Positions 45,273 through 53,982 of a stretch of 64,000 bases of DNA are shown in pieces. The notes under the pieces are model-generated. The model saw only the letters and a program-made list of their open reading frames with translations. It ran no database searches and was not told the origin of the DNA. This DNA is from Priestia aryabhattai B8W22. Lineage in GTDB: Bacteria > Bacillota > Bacilli > Bacillales > Bacillaceae_H. A program made the position numbers and the translations under genes. The DNA is taken from positions 1 to 64,000 of the forward strand of contig NZ_JYOO01000026.1 in the NCBI RefSeq assembly GCF_000956595.1. Direction: 5' to 3'. The stretch's first letter is position 1. Each line of letters opens with the position of its first letter.

Positions 45273-46709
45273 TTATAAAATTACTTTTTTGTCGTCTTTG
45301 AGCTGCACTTCTTGACGGCTGATAGATAAATCAACTTTCTTTTTTACACGTGCATGATAATAAGCATAAAACAGCAGCGCTAGTGGAATACCGACATACA
45401 GTGCCATTCGCTGTTCTGCATCAAATGCCATGCTTCCCAATACAATTGTATTTAATACTAATGCGATTAAAGGCAGCATCGGGTAAAGAGGGACTTTAAA
45501 TTTTAAATCCTCGATTTGTCCTCCTTGATTTATATATCTTTTTCTAAATGCAAGCAGTGATGCAGCAATCGTAATCCAGCCGATTTGTGCACCTAAACCC
45601 GCTGCAGAAATAAGCCATACAAATACTGTTTCTTGAGCAAAGAATCCTGAAAGTAAAGATAAAAGCGCAATGCCTAATGTTAAAAGCAAGGCATTCATCG
45701 GCACACCGCGTTTATTTACTTTCATAAAAGCTGAACTTGCCATGTTATCTTTTGATAATGAATACAGCATACGCGTTGCTGCATAAAGACCAGAGTTAGC
45801 AACAGATAGCAGTGCCGTTAGGATAACAAAGTTCATAATATCGGCTGCATATGGAATACCAATTTGATCAAACACAACAACAAATGGACTTTCCACTACG
45901 CCTGCTTTTTCAAGCGGAATCATACCCGCTAAAACAGCTACAGCTAATACAAAAAATACAAGTGTTCTCCATACCGTTTGTTTAATGGCTCTTGGTACAG
46001 TCTTGTCTGGGTTTTCACTTTCCCCAGCCGCTACACCAATAAGCTCCGTACCTTGGAACGAGAAGTTAACGGTAATCATCGTAATCAGCACGGCACTAAT
46101 TCCGTGAGGGAACACGCCGTGAGACGTATAGTTAGAGAAAAACGGCGCGCTGTCTCCACTGCTTAATGGAAGAAAACCAAACATAGCAGCTCCACCAAGC
46201 ACGATAAATAAAATAATAGCTAACACTTTAATGCTGGCAAACCAAAACTCCGCTTCACCAAACGCTTTAGCTGACAGTGCATTTAATGAGAATAATAAAA
46301 GCGCAAATATAGCACACCAAATCCATACCGGAGAATCAGGAAACCATCTTTGCATAAGCTGACCTGCTGACAAAAATTCTAATGCAACCGTTACAGCCCA
46401 GCCCAACCAATATAACCACCCAAAAGCAAAACCAACGCCAGGGCCAATAAATTTTGTTGTATATGTCTGAAACGAACCGGAAACTGGCATTGCTACTGCA
46501 AGCTCCCCTAAGCAAAGCATTGTTAAGTACATAATGAAGCCACCTACGATAAACGAAAGGATCGCTCCAATCGCTCCTGCTTGGCTAATCGTGTATCCTG
46601 TTCCTAAAAAGAAACCTGTACCGATAACTCCGCCGAGCGAAATCATAAACAAATGTCTGCTTTTCATCGTCTTTTTTAATTCATTTGTTTGCTGTTGTCC
46701 TTCTATCAT
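45273..46709 (-). CDS. AAT-family amino acid permease
   Basis: A 478-aa, 12-helix proton symporter of the amino acid transporter family. It begins with 'RHLFMISLGGVIGTGFFLGTGYTISQAGAIGAILSFIVGG' and has 'GWLYWLGWAVTVALEFLSAG', 'VNFSFQGTELIGVAAGESENPDKTVPRAI' and 'FVWLISAAGLGAQIGWITIA'. These place it with basic/neutral amino acid permeases of the RocE/RocC/YvbW type; the substrate is undetermined. I chose the ATG at 46709; the TTG seven codons earlier has no RBS before it. Single-gene unit. Confidence 0.87.
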   Translation of the reverse strand: MIEGQQQTNELKKTMKSRHLFMISLGGVIGTGFFLGTGYTISQAGAIGAILSFIVGGFIMYLTMLCLGELAVAMPVSGSFQTYTTKFIGPGVGFAFGWLYWLGWAVTVALEFLSAGQLMQRWFPDSPVWIWCAIFALLLFSLNALSAKAFGEAEFWFASIKVLAIILFIVLGGAAMFGFLPLSSGDSAPFFSNYTSHGVFPHGISAVLITMITVNFSFQGTELIGVAAGESENPDKTVPRAIKQTVWRTLVFFVLAVAVLAGMIPLEKAGVVESPFVVVFDQIGIPYAADIMNFVILTALLSVANSGLYAATRMLYSLSKDNMASSAFMKVNKRGVPMNALLLTLGIALLSLLSGFFAQETVFVWLISAAGLGAQIGWITIAASLLAFRKRYINQGGQIEDLKFKVPLYPMLPLIALVLNTIVLGSMAFDAEQRMALYVGIPLALLFYAYYHARVKKKVDLSISRQEVQLKDDKKVIL

Positions 46710-46978
46710 ATTAACGACATTTCCTTTCAACCTATTTATTACGAGATATTACCTAGAAAAAAATTAATAAACCTTTGTTTTATATGCATATTTACTTACA
46801 TATTTATGCGGTGTTCTCAATTTAAATGAAACAGTCTTTTGTAATCTTAACATAATGCTGACTAGATTTAAAATGTTTTTCTGCAAAAGTAAAATGAATT
46901 TTTCTTGAATAGTGTGTATTTTCTTTTACTGTTGATATTCATAACCGTTTTTCTTCAAATGAATAGATGATGCAATAA

Positions 46979-47019
46979 GAAAAAAGCTGTGCTTTCGAAG
47001 ATGAAAGCACAGCTTTTTT
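46979..47019 (-). terminator. Terminator of nupG
   Basis: A 16-bp stem AAAAAGCTGTGCTTTC/GAAAGCACAGCTTTTT has T runs on either strand and lies just past the nucleoside transporter stop codon. Confidence 0.85.
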
Positions 47020-47026
47020 TAACTTT

Positions 47027-48220
47027 TTACCAAACAAACAATCCAACAATCATAGCACTTAATAACGAAACAGCGATACCGCTCACAAGCAGTTTCCATA
47101 CGTTCTTTCCGATAATCGTTGATTTACCTTCTGATAACGTAGAATTATACGTCCCATAAATCATACCTACCGTACTGAAGTTAGCAAAAGATGTTAAGAA
47201 TGTTGTAGCAACTGCAATCGTATGCGGTGGAAGTGTATCTAGATTTTTCTTCAAATCCATCATCGCCACGAATTCATTTGTTGCTAGCTTGATACCCATC
47301 AGCTGAGCTACGTACATGGCATCATGCCCCGTTAGCCCTAGTAAGAATGCAAATGGACTAAAGATATAAGAGAAAATCTTTTGCACAGTCAAGCCGTCTA
47401 CAATAACACCTAAAATACCGTTAAGCGCAGATGTAAGAGCTACATATCCAATAACCATCGCTAAAATAACAATTACCATGTTCATTCCGACTAACATACT
47501 GTTTGAAATGGTAGAGAAAAAGTCTTTTTTCTCCGACTTTGGCGGTACGTAAATCATATCTTCCTCTTTTGTAACATGAACTGGATTCAACAAGCTCACT
47601 AAAATAAGCGCATTTAAACAGTTCAGTGGAATTGCTGTAAACACGTACGTAGCGGGAACCATTGTTAAATAAGCACCGATAATAGATCCGCTAATACTGC
47701 TCATACTCATAATTCCAAACGTAAGCAAACGGTTGTCTTTTAACACAGAAAGTTGATTACGAATAACCGCCAATGCTTCCGTATTTCCTAAAAACATCAT
47801 TTGAATAGCAAAAAAGCTTTCTAATTTAGGCAAACGTGAAACTTTCGAAATGACCCAGCCTACTTTATCAATAATCCACGTTAAAACACCAAAGTAAGAT
47901 AAAATATCAAAAAATGTCACGACAAAGATGATAGGCAGTAATGCACTGAAGAAAAAGTCAACCGTTTCATTTCCCATTACGGATGGGAACGCAAAAGCAA
48001 TTCCATCGTTAGCACAGGAAATTAGCCAAGTAAAGAACGAAGCAATTTTATTAATGATCCATGTTCCGATTGAAGTTCCTAACATAAACCAAGTAATGAG
48101 GACTTCAACGACCAACAGTGAAGCAATGGGACGCCACTTTATTTCTTTCTTTTTAGGAGAACATAAGAAGACAACACCCATTACTACAAAAACGCCTAAT
48201 AAATTTAATAAAAAGTACAT
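47027..48220 (-). CDS. nupG: CNT-family purine nucleoside transporter (NupG-like)
   Basis: A 397-aa concentrative nucleoside transporter. 'FFFSALLPIIFVVTFFDILSYFGVLTWIIDKVGWVISKVSRLPKLESFFAIQMMFLGNTEALAVIRNQ' carries the family G-N-T-E and 'FLTSFANFSTVGMIYGTYNS' the second signature. It is close to B. subtilis NupG (YxjA)/YutK. The upstream guanine riboswitch points to purine nucleosides such as guanosine and inosine. The start is the ATG at 48220 with GGGAG 8 nt before it; the longer frame would begin inside the riboswitch terminator. Confidence 0.9.
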   Translation of the reverse strand: MYFLLNLLGVFVVMGVVFLCSPKKKEIKWRPIASLLVVEVLITWFMLGTSIGTWIINKIASFFTWLISCANDGIAFAFPSVMGNETVDFFFSALLPIIFVVTFFDILSYFGVLTWIIDKVGWVISKVSRLPKLESFFAIQMMFLGNTEALAVIRNQLSVLKDNRLLTFGIMSMSSISGSIIGAYLTMVPATYVFTAIPLNCLNALILVSLLNPVHVTKEEDMIYVPPKSEKKDFFSTISNSMLVGMNMVIVILAMVIGYVALTSALNGILGVIVDGLTVQKIFSYIFSPFAFLLGLTGHDAMYVAQLMGIKLATNEFVAMMDLKKNLDTLPPHTIAVATTFLTSFANFSTVGMIYGTYNSTLSEGKSTIIGKNVWKLLVSGIAVSLLSAMIVGLFVW

Positions 48221-48252
48221 GCAAGCCACTCCCAGGTGTGTATTTGAAAACC

Positions 48253-48315
48253 AAAAAAAGCTCTTACTTTTCATAAATTCTGACAATAACAGAAAGTATG
48301 AAAAGTAAGAGCTTT
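48253..48315 (-). terminator. Riboswitch-controlled leader terminator of nupG
   Basis: An 18-bp perfect stem AAAGCTCTTACTTTTCAT/ATGAAAAGTAAGAGCTTT is followed by TTTTTTT on the minus strand. Its loop contains ACTTTCTGTT, which can pair with ACAAGAAAGT at the 3' side of the aptamer P1, giving a plausible antiterminator when guanine is absent. Confidence 0.88.
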
Positions 48316-48373
48316 GAAAGAAGGCTGTATCTAGATAATACGCCCTTCTTTTTGCTGCTTATATCCAAACTTT

Positions 48374-48440
48374 CTTGTAGTCTAGTTTTTTACGGTTACT
48401 AGGTAGAGACTATCAGACCATATTACTGATAATATACAAG
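48374..48440 (-). ncRNA. Guanine (purine) riboswitch aptamer
   Basis: On the minus strand, P1 CTTGTA/TACAAG encloses the conserved TATTATCAGTAATATGG, GTCTCTACC and AACCGTAAA blocks of the G-box aptamer. P2 and P3 stems with their kissing loops are present. The specificity nucleotide in J3/1 (GAC-TAC) is C, which means guanine/hypoxanthine and not adenine. Ligand binding should favour the terminator at 48253 and shut off nupG. Confidence 0.95.
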
Positions 48441-48476
48441 ATCGTAATCTTAGCTGTATTCAATTGATATGAACAA

Positions 48477-48505
48477 ATTCTACCCTTTATTTTTTTAATA
48501 ATCAA
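48477..48505 (-). promoter_or_regulatory. Promoter of the nupG leader
   Basis: TTGATT (48500-48505), a 17-nt spacer and TAGAAT (48477-48482) on the minus strand, just above the aptamer. The rest of the 626-bp gap (48506-48846) is AT-rich with no gene seen. Confidence 0.75.
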
Positions 48506-48846
48506 CACTTTAAAAGTTTTTCGGAATAATAAAATTGGTATGAAAATTCTATTTATTTATTACTTCTTTTGAACTATTTAACCAAAAATTACACAAAAAA
48601 AGTGAATTTAATCGTTCTTTCAACTCAATTATTTTCCTATTTTTGAAGCAAAAAAATTGATTCTTTAATGATTATGTTTAAATATCCACTTCGCTTTTCA
48701 TTTAATTCCTCAAAAAAATGTTTTGTTGTTACGACTTGAGACGTAGAAAAAAATAATCCTGCTGTTCGTTGAATTTAACCTCTTTTCAATTTACACTTTA
48801 TGGTAGAAGAAAACAAATTTAATTTATGTAGAAAGCGGGTTATAAT

Positions 48847-49716
48847 TTGAAAAAAATATTGGCTTTTATTTTAGTAATAGGTGGTATGGCAGTCCTCTTT
48901 TCTACTGTATTTGCACCTTCCTCTTGGTCGTTAAGCTCATTCAAGACGTCCAAGTCTGAAGCTGCGTTATCAAGTGATATTCAGCATATTCAAATTGACT
49001 CTCCAAGCATTAGTACAACTGTGGTTCCACAAGATCGTCAAGATATTAAAACAAAAGTAGAAGGCAAAGGAAAAGTGGATGTAAAACAAAATGGAGACAC
49101 CCTAGTTGTCGCGTATCAAAAAAGTCCCTTTCAATGGCTTTCTATTTTTTCAAACACAAAAGTAACAATCTACATTCCTAAAGATTATCACCATAACCTT
49201 GCGCTTACGGTAGGTTCTGGGGACCTTCAAGTTGCTACGCATCCTGAACAAGCGCTTCAGCTGAAAGATGTTTCGATTAAAGTAGGTTCTGGAAATGCAA
49301 GCATTTCAAACTTGATGAGTACCTCTCTTCGTACAGATGTTAATTCTGGAGATTTACAGCTGAGTAATGTCGAGACCAAAACGGCTAAATTTGCTGTAGG
49401 CTCTGGGGAAATTAAAGGAACAAACTATAAAGGGAAACTTCAGGCGCGCATTGGATCTGGTGATCTCTATATGGATTTTAAAAAGCTAGAAGAAGCCGTT
49501 TCTGTAGATGTAGGATCTGGAGATGCCGTGCTGGTTCTTCCGAAAAGTGCTGGTTTTAAAGTGAATGGAAAAGTAAGCAGCGGTGACATTAACAATGACT
49601 TTAAGTTAAGCAATGCAACCGTAACGGAAGATGTATTAAAAGGAAAGCACGGAAATGGAAAATATTCGATCGATATAGCTGTTTCAAGCGGAGAATTAAC
49701 CTTGGAATCAAAATAA
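48847..49716 (+). CDS. DUF4097-type beta-repeat surface protein
   Basis: A 289-aa protein with an N-terminal membrane helix (about 4-24), then a right-handed beta-helix-like domain built from short repeats. The marker VGSGD/NSGD/VSSGD recurs about eight times (LTVGSGDLQ, IKVGSGNAS, DVNSGDLQL, FAVGSGEIK, ARIGSGDLY, VDVGSGDAV, KVSSGDIN, AVSSGELTL). This is the DUF4097 (YvlB-like) pattern. Such proteins are usually envelope-associated and near stress regulators; the function is unknown. The start is TTG at 48847 with a weak RBS; the next ATG is 13 codons in and would remove the anchor. The stop codon is the first base triplet of repeat copy F. Confidence 0.8.
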   Translation: MKKILAFILVIGGMAVLFSTVFAPSSWSLSSFKTSKSEAALSSDIQHIQIDSPSISTTVVPQDRQDIKTKVEGKGKVDVKQNGDTLVVAYQKSPFQWLSIFSNTKVTIYIPKDYHHNLALTVGSGDLQVATHPEQALQLKDVSIKVGSGNASISNLMSTSLRTDVNSGDLQLSNVETKTAKFAVGSGEIKGTNYKGKLQARIGSGDLYMDFKKLEEAVSVDVGSGDAVLVLPKSAGFKVNGKVSSGDINNDFKLSNATVTEDVLKGKHGNGKYSIDIAVSSGELTLESK

Positions 49717-50036
49717 AGAGGCTGGGACAAAAGTATTTTAACCCAATTGCAAAACAAACCATTAATCACCACGTTGATTAATGGTTTGTTTTTTGTTGTG
49801 GTGAACATCGTTTTATCTGTTTCGTTTTTTCTAGCAGATGATTGAAGGACAAGGCGAAGACTCCTGTGGTAAAAGCGGAACAGGTGAGCCCCCGCACGAG
49901 CGCAAGCGACGAGGAGACTCAGCGGCCGCCCGCGAATGCACAGAAATCAACTGCGGTGTCATAAGCAGTCCAACTCATGTATCTCATTTGTTCGTCTTTA
50001 GGTTCGGTTCATTTAGTCATGTCTCAATCTCTTTAT
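49714..50036 (+). repeat. Dispersed terminator repeat, copy F (full length, inverted)
   Basis: Opposite in orientation to A-E. It begins TAAAGAGGCTGGGACA, whose TAA is the stop codon of the DUF4097 gene. Next come hairpin AACAAACCATTAATCA/TGATTAATGGTTTGTT, 'ctagcagatgattgaaggacaaggcg', the GC-rich core (about 49852-49945), 'aactgcggtgtcata' and the terminus GTCTCAATCTCTTTAT, which abuts the convergent stop at 50037. The hairpin again faces the upstream gene's stop codon. Confidence 0.9.
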
Positions 50037-50231
50037 TTATGGTCTCACTGCAATATACCATGCTACTCCTACGATTGATCCTATGAATACAACTCCGTAA
50101 ATAATAGATAAATTCACTATACTTTTCTTTTTAGATTTCCCGTAATCTTCATCTACTTTCTTTGCAGCACTGATCGTACCTGCAAGGGCAGCAACGCCGA
50201 TAATAATGACAAGAAGCAATGCTAATTTCAT
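50037..50231 (-). CDS. Small two-helix membrane protein
   Basis: A 64-aa protein: helix 1 'MKLALLLVIIIGVAALAGTIS', a charged loop 'AAKKVDEDYGKSKKKS', helix 2 'IVNLSIIYGVVFIGSIVGVAWYIA'. The ATG is preceded by GAGGAGAG at normal spacing, supporting translation. No family recognised; single gene ending exactly at repeat copy F. Confidence 0.7.
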   Translation of the reverse strand: MKLALLLVIIIGVAALAGTISAAKKVDEDYGKSKKKSIVNLSIIYGVVFIGSIVGVAWYIAVRP

Positions 50232-50412
50232 TCATTCTCTCCTCCATATTTCGGTGATTGAATAAGACTGAATACCAAGATGTTATTCATTTTAAGCAGC
50301 AAAATTTAATCAGAATATGAAAGCGTTATATCTTCTCTTTCTATCATAAAGCTAAATTATGTAAAATCAATCATCCAATCGGGCATTATTTTCCTCCACC
50401 ACTTTACATACA

Positions 50413-50447
50413 TAAAAAATTCCCGAGCTTCACTGCTCAGGAATTTT
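50413..50447 (-). terminator. Terminator of the AdhB-type gene
   Basis: The stem AAAATTCCTGAGC/GCTCGGGAATTTT (one G-U) is followed by T on the minus strand, about 20 bp past the stop codon. Confidence 0.85.
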
Positions 50448-50467
50448 CACCTAATAGACATGACATT

Positions 50468-51601
50468 TTAGGGTTTTAAAATGACTTTAATGCAGTTATC
50501 TTGATGATCATTAAAGATTTTGTAGGCATTAGCCGCGTCTTCTAAAGCCACTTTATGAGTAATAATTTCTTTTGGATCGAATTCTCCTTTTACAATTTGA
50601 TCATATAATTTCGGCATAACCGGAATGACAGGAGCTTGCCCCATTTTGAGAGTTACATTTCGAGAAAAAAATGCTCCTAACGGAAAACTGTTATAGTTGC
50701 TTCCGTATACCCCGGTGATTTGGACGGTTCCACATTTACGAACGGCTTTTGTCGCAATTTGAATAGGTCCGAGCGTTCCGCCTTGAAGCTTTAGTTTTTG
50801 TTCAATGTATTCAAGAGGCGACTTTTTGCCATCCATACCTACACAGTCGATCACCACATCAGCTCCGCCTTTTGTGATTTCTTTTAAATGCTCCCCCATA
50901 TCTGGGTATTCTGTAAAATCAAAGGTTTCTACGGCATTCATTTTCTTTGCATGCTGCATTCGGTATGGAACATGATCTACTGCGATAACCCGTTTGGCAC
51001 CTTTCATCCAAGCAAACTTTTGAGCCATTAACCCCACTGGCCCGCAGCCGAGTACGATAACGGTATCTCCTTTTTTAACACCCGCATGCTCTACACTCCA
51101 ATAAGCAGTTGGAAGCACATCTGATAAAAAAAGAAGCGATTCATCTTCTAATTCGCACGATTCTGGAATCACAAACGGTGTGAAATTCCCAAACGGCACT
51201 TTTAAATATTCAGCTTGACCTCCTGGGTGATTTCCAAACTTTTCAGTATATCCAAAATAGCCCCCAGAATCATAATGTGGATTAGAATTATCACATTGGC
51301 TCGTTAAATCATCCTTACAGTACGCACACTGTCCGCACGCTACGTTAAACGGAATAATAACGCGATCTCCTTTTTTTACTTTTGTAACATCTGGCCCTAC
51401 TTCTTCCACAATTCCCATCGGTTCATGACCAATAATATAACCGCGAGGCAATGGCATACTTCCTTGATATAAATGCAGATCAGAACCACAAATAGCGGTT
51501 GACGTTATTTTAATGACAATGTCATCTTTCTTCTCTAACTTCGCATCTTCTACTTCTGCTACTTTTACCTGATTAGGTCCTTGATACGTTACCGCTTTCA
51601 T
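50468..51601 (-). CDS. adhB: Zinc-dependent alcohol/formaldehyde dehydrogenase (AdhB-like)
   Basis: A 377-aa medium-chain dehydrogenase. Catalytic zinc ligands are in STAICGSDLHLY and GHEPMGIVEEVG. The structural zinc lobe has the Cys set 'CGQCAYCKDDLTSQC', and the NAD-binding motif is 'VIVLGCGPVGLMAQKFAWMKGAKRVIAVD'. Length and sequence match B. subtilis AdhB and glutathione-independent formaldehyde dehydrogenases. Substrate is uncertain. RBS AATGGAGGG; monocistronic. Confidence 0.88.
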   Translation of the reverse strand: MKAVTYQGPNQVKVAEVEDAKLEKKDDIVIKITSTAICGSDLHLYQGSMPLPRGYIIGHEPMGIVEEVGPDVTKVKKGDRVIIPFNVACGQCAYCKDDLTSQCDNSNPHYDSGGYFGYTEKFGNHPGGQAEYLKVPFGNFTPFVIPESCELEDESLLFLSDVLPTAYWSVEHAGVKKGDTVIVLGCGPVGLMAQKFAWMKGAKRVIAVDHVPYRMQHAKKMNAVETFDFTEYPDMGEHLKEITKGGADVVIDCVGMDGKKSPLEYIEQKLKLQGGTLGPIQIATKAVRKCGTVQITGVYGSNYNSFPLGAFFSRNVTLKMGQAPVIPVMPKLYDQIVKGEFDPKEIITHKVALEDAANAYKIFNDHQDNCIKVILKP

Positions 51602-51683
51602 TTTTACCCTCCATTTTTAAAACCTTGATGCTACTTAAATTTATCTAAAGGCATGTATTCTATCCGGATAAATCAAGTAAAAA

Positions 51684-51712
51684 TAAAAAAGCAGCGCTTA
51701 CGCATCTGCTTT
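51684..51712 (-). terminator. Terminator of folP
   Basis: The stem AAAGCAG/CTGCTTT is followed by TTTATTTTT on the minus strand, next to the stop codon. Confidence 0.7.
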
Positions 51713-51720
51713 AATGATTA

Positions 51721-52569
51721 TTAAAACTGAAAGACATGTTTTCCTACCAGTACATCTGCCATCTTTACAAAGCGCTTGATTTCTAATACGTCATGAACAC
51801 GAACTATTTGAACGCCTTGTGCAATCCCAGCATATACAGTAGCTGCGGTTCCTTCCATTCTTTCCGTAGGAGGAGCATCGACTATTTGTCCAATAAATCC
51901 TTTGCGAGAAGTAGCAAGCAGCACCGGATAGCCCATATTCGTCAACTGATCTAGATGCTGAATTGCTTCTACATTATGGGCAGCCGTTTTTCCAAAGCCA
52001 ACGCCTGGATCTAAAATAATTTGATCGTCGCGAACTCCTGCAGCTTTTGCAATGGAGATGCTTTCTCTTAAATCACTTATCATATCTGTGATCAGATTTG
52101 TATAGTTGGGCTCATGACGGTTATGCATTAAAATAATGGGAACATTATAATCAGCTGCCACTTGAGCCATTTTAGGATCAGCCTTTGCCCCCCATATATC
52201 GTTAATAATATGTGCTCCTGCTTCTAGCGCATGCTTCGCCACTTCCGATTTGTATGTATCTACGGAAATCGGCACCTCTACACGCTTCGCCACTTCAGAA
52301 ATAACGGGCACAATCCGTTTAATCTCTTCTTCATCGCTAATTCTTGTATAACCAGGACGAGTTGATTCTCCTCCGATATCAATGATGTCTGCTCCTTGCT
52401 TTACCATTTCCTCAGCATGAGCAACTGCTTTATCTACATCGTAGTATTTTCCGCCGTCTGAAAATGAATCTGGGTTTACGTTTAAAATCCCCATAATAAG
52501 CGTACGGTTCGCATAATTCAGCTTATACTTTCCACATTTAATGACGGATTGAGACGTTAAAGTTGACAC
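51721..52569 (-). CDS. folP: Dihydropteroate synthase, stand-alone copy
   Basis: A 282-aa TIM-barrel enzyme joining p-aminobenzoate to dihydropterin pyrophosphate. Motifs in order are MGILNVNPDSFSDGGKY, DIIDIGGESTRPGY, VPISVDTYKSEVA, INDIWGAKAD, ILMHNR, ILDPGVGFGKT and LLATSRKGFIG. I prefer GTG at 52569 (AAGGGG 9 nt upstream) to the TTG nine codons earlier. In Bacillus folP normally sits in the pab/fol operon; here it stands alone with no folate neighbour, so it may be a second copy. Confidence 0.9.
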   Translation of the reverse strand: MSTLTSQSVIKCGKYKLNYANRTLIMGILNVNPDSFSDGGKYYDVDKAVAHAEEMVKQGADIIDIGGESTRPGYTRISDEEEIKRIVPVISEVAKRVEVPISVDTYKSEVAKHALEAGAHIINDIWGAKADPKMAQVAADYNVPIILMHNRHEPNYTNLITDMISDLRESISIAKAAGVRDDQIILDPGVGFGKTAAHNVEAIQHLDQLTNMGYPVLLATSRKGFIGQIVDAPPTERMEGTAATVYAGIAQGVQIVRVHDVLEIKRFVKMADVLVGKHVFQF

Positions 52570-52922
52570 TATCCTCAGCCCCTTCGTAATTTGCAAATTA
52601 ATGTATATTTATAAATATCATGTATTTTGAGAATGTCATACCGTTCGTAATTATATCAAAAGTCACCGGTCCTATGTGATTTTTCTTGGAGTTTCTTTCT
52701 TCTATAGTGTGAGATAAACATTAAAAGTGAATACACAGATAACATTAAAAATCTCTGTCGCGCTTATCTACAGGGTCTTTTTTCCTCTTCTCACATCTTT
52801 TGTGAGTCTTTTTATTCAAAAAGAAAGGATTCGCATAAAAAGCGTTTAATTTATAGCAATAGTTGGGAATTTATAAGTGAGTAACTTCCATTTTTATGGA
52901 ATTCATTTTAAGGAGGATGACT
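52570..52922. other. Non-coding region between folP and the ispA-type protease
   Basis: A 353-bp gap. It contains a plus-strand hairpin CTCACA-tcttt-TGTGAG with a following TCTTTTTATT (52790-52816), which could end a short leader transcript ahead of the protease gene. I see no gene and no clear -35/-10 pair. Confidence 0.35.
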
Positions 52923-53909
52923 ATGACTCAACAACCGTTACAAGTCAAATTAATTCCTTATACAATTGAGTCGATTATCGATTCAACAAACGAAACGCCT
53001 AAAGGAGTAAGCTTAATTCAAGCGCCTGCTATTTGGGAACAAAGCAATCAAGGAGAAGGCATTGTAATTGCAGTTATCGACACTGGTGTTGACACAAATC
53101 ATCCTGACTTAAAAGATTGTATTATCGGAGGAAGAAACTTCACTACGGATTATGACGGAGATTCTTCTGTATTTGAAGATAATAATGGGCACGGCACTCA
53201 CGTGTCTGGTACCATTGCTGCTGCGCTCAACAATGAAGGGATCGTAGGGGTGGCACCCAAAGCAAAAATTCTAAGCTTAAAAGTACTTACCGGTGAAGGA
53301 TCAGGAAATTATGAATGGATTATTGACGCTATTAACTACGCCGTCGAATGGCGCGGTCCTAACAATGAGCGAGCACGAGTTATTTCCATGTCACTCGGGG
53401 GACCACAAGACGTTCCAGAACTGCACGAAGCTGTTCAAAATGCTGTGAATAAAGATGTTTCTGTCGTTGTTGCGGCTGGAAATGAAGGTGACGACCGCGA
53501 AGAAACCTTTGAATATTCATATCCCGGAAGTTACAACGAAGTTATTCAAGTAGGAGCAGTGGACAGCAGCTTAAATCTTGCTCCTTTTACCAATGTCAAT
53601 GAAGAAGTGGATTTAGTGGCACCGGGTGTTAACATCATCTCTACTTTTTTAGAAGGTAAATATGCGACTCTTTCAGGAACTTCAATGGCAACTCCCCACG
53701 TCGCCGGAGCTTTAGCTCTATTAATTAACTTATGTGAGAAAGAATTTGGCCGCTCTTTAATTGAAGCTGAAATCTATGCTCAACTTGTGAAAAGGACGCT
53801 CCCTCTTGGATACCGGAAAAGCTCTGAAGGAAACGGATTTCTCATGCTCGATTTGGTAGAGAAAATACATGATATTATTAACGTAGCACGTATCAATCCT
53901 AGTAAGTAA
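52923..53909 (+). CDS. ispA: Intracellular subtilisin-like serine protease
   Basis: A 328-aa cytoplasmic subtilisin. The N-terminus has the LIPY inhibitory pro-segment motif (residues 10-13) typical of intracellular serine proteases, and there is no signal peptide. The triad is Asp53 (VIDTGVD), His90 ([10 protein letters not shown]) and Ser254 ([13 protein letters not shown]); the oxyanion Asn is in AAGNEG. It is homologous to B. subtilis IspA throughout, including '[17 protein letters not shown]'. It degrades cytoplasmic proteins in stationary phase and is activated by autoprocessing. The ATG at 52923 follows AAGGAGG. Confidence 0.93.
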   Translation: MTQQPLQVKLIPYTIESIIDSTNETPKGVSLIQAPAIWEQSNQGEGIVIAVIDTGVDTNHPDLKDCIIGGRNFTTDYDGDSSVFEDNNGHGTHVSGTIAAALNNEGIVGVAPKAKILSLKVLTGEGSGNYEWIIDAINYAVEWRGPNNERARVISMSLGGPQDVPELHEAVQNAVNKDVSVVVAAGNEGDDREETFEYSYPGSYNEVIQVGAVDSSLNLAPFTNVNEEVDLVAPGVNIISTFLEGKYATLSGTSMATPHVAGALALLINLCEKEFGRSLIEAEIYAQLVKRTLPLGYRKSSEGNGFLMLDLVEKIHDIINVARINPSK

Positions 53910-53953
53910 TAAATAAGAAAAACGAGAAATCTTCTTAATTCTCTTTAACTTGA

Positions 53954-53982
53954 AATAAAGACATGCGAACGCATGTCTTTAT
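53954..53982. terminator. Bidirectional terminator, ispA / yknZ
   Basis: A 14-bp stem AATAAAGACATGCG/CGCATGTCTTTATT with a 2-nt loop lies between convergent genes and overlaps the yknZ stop codon. Confidence 0.75.
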
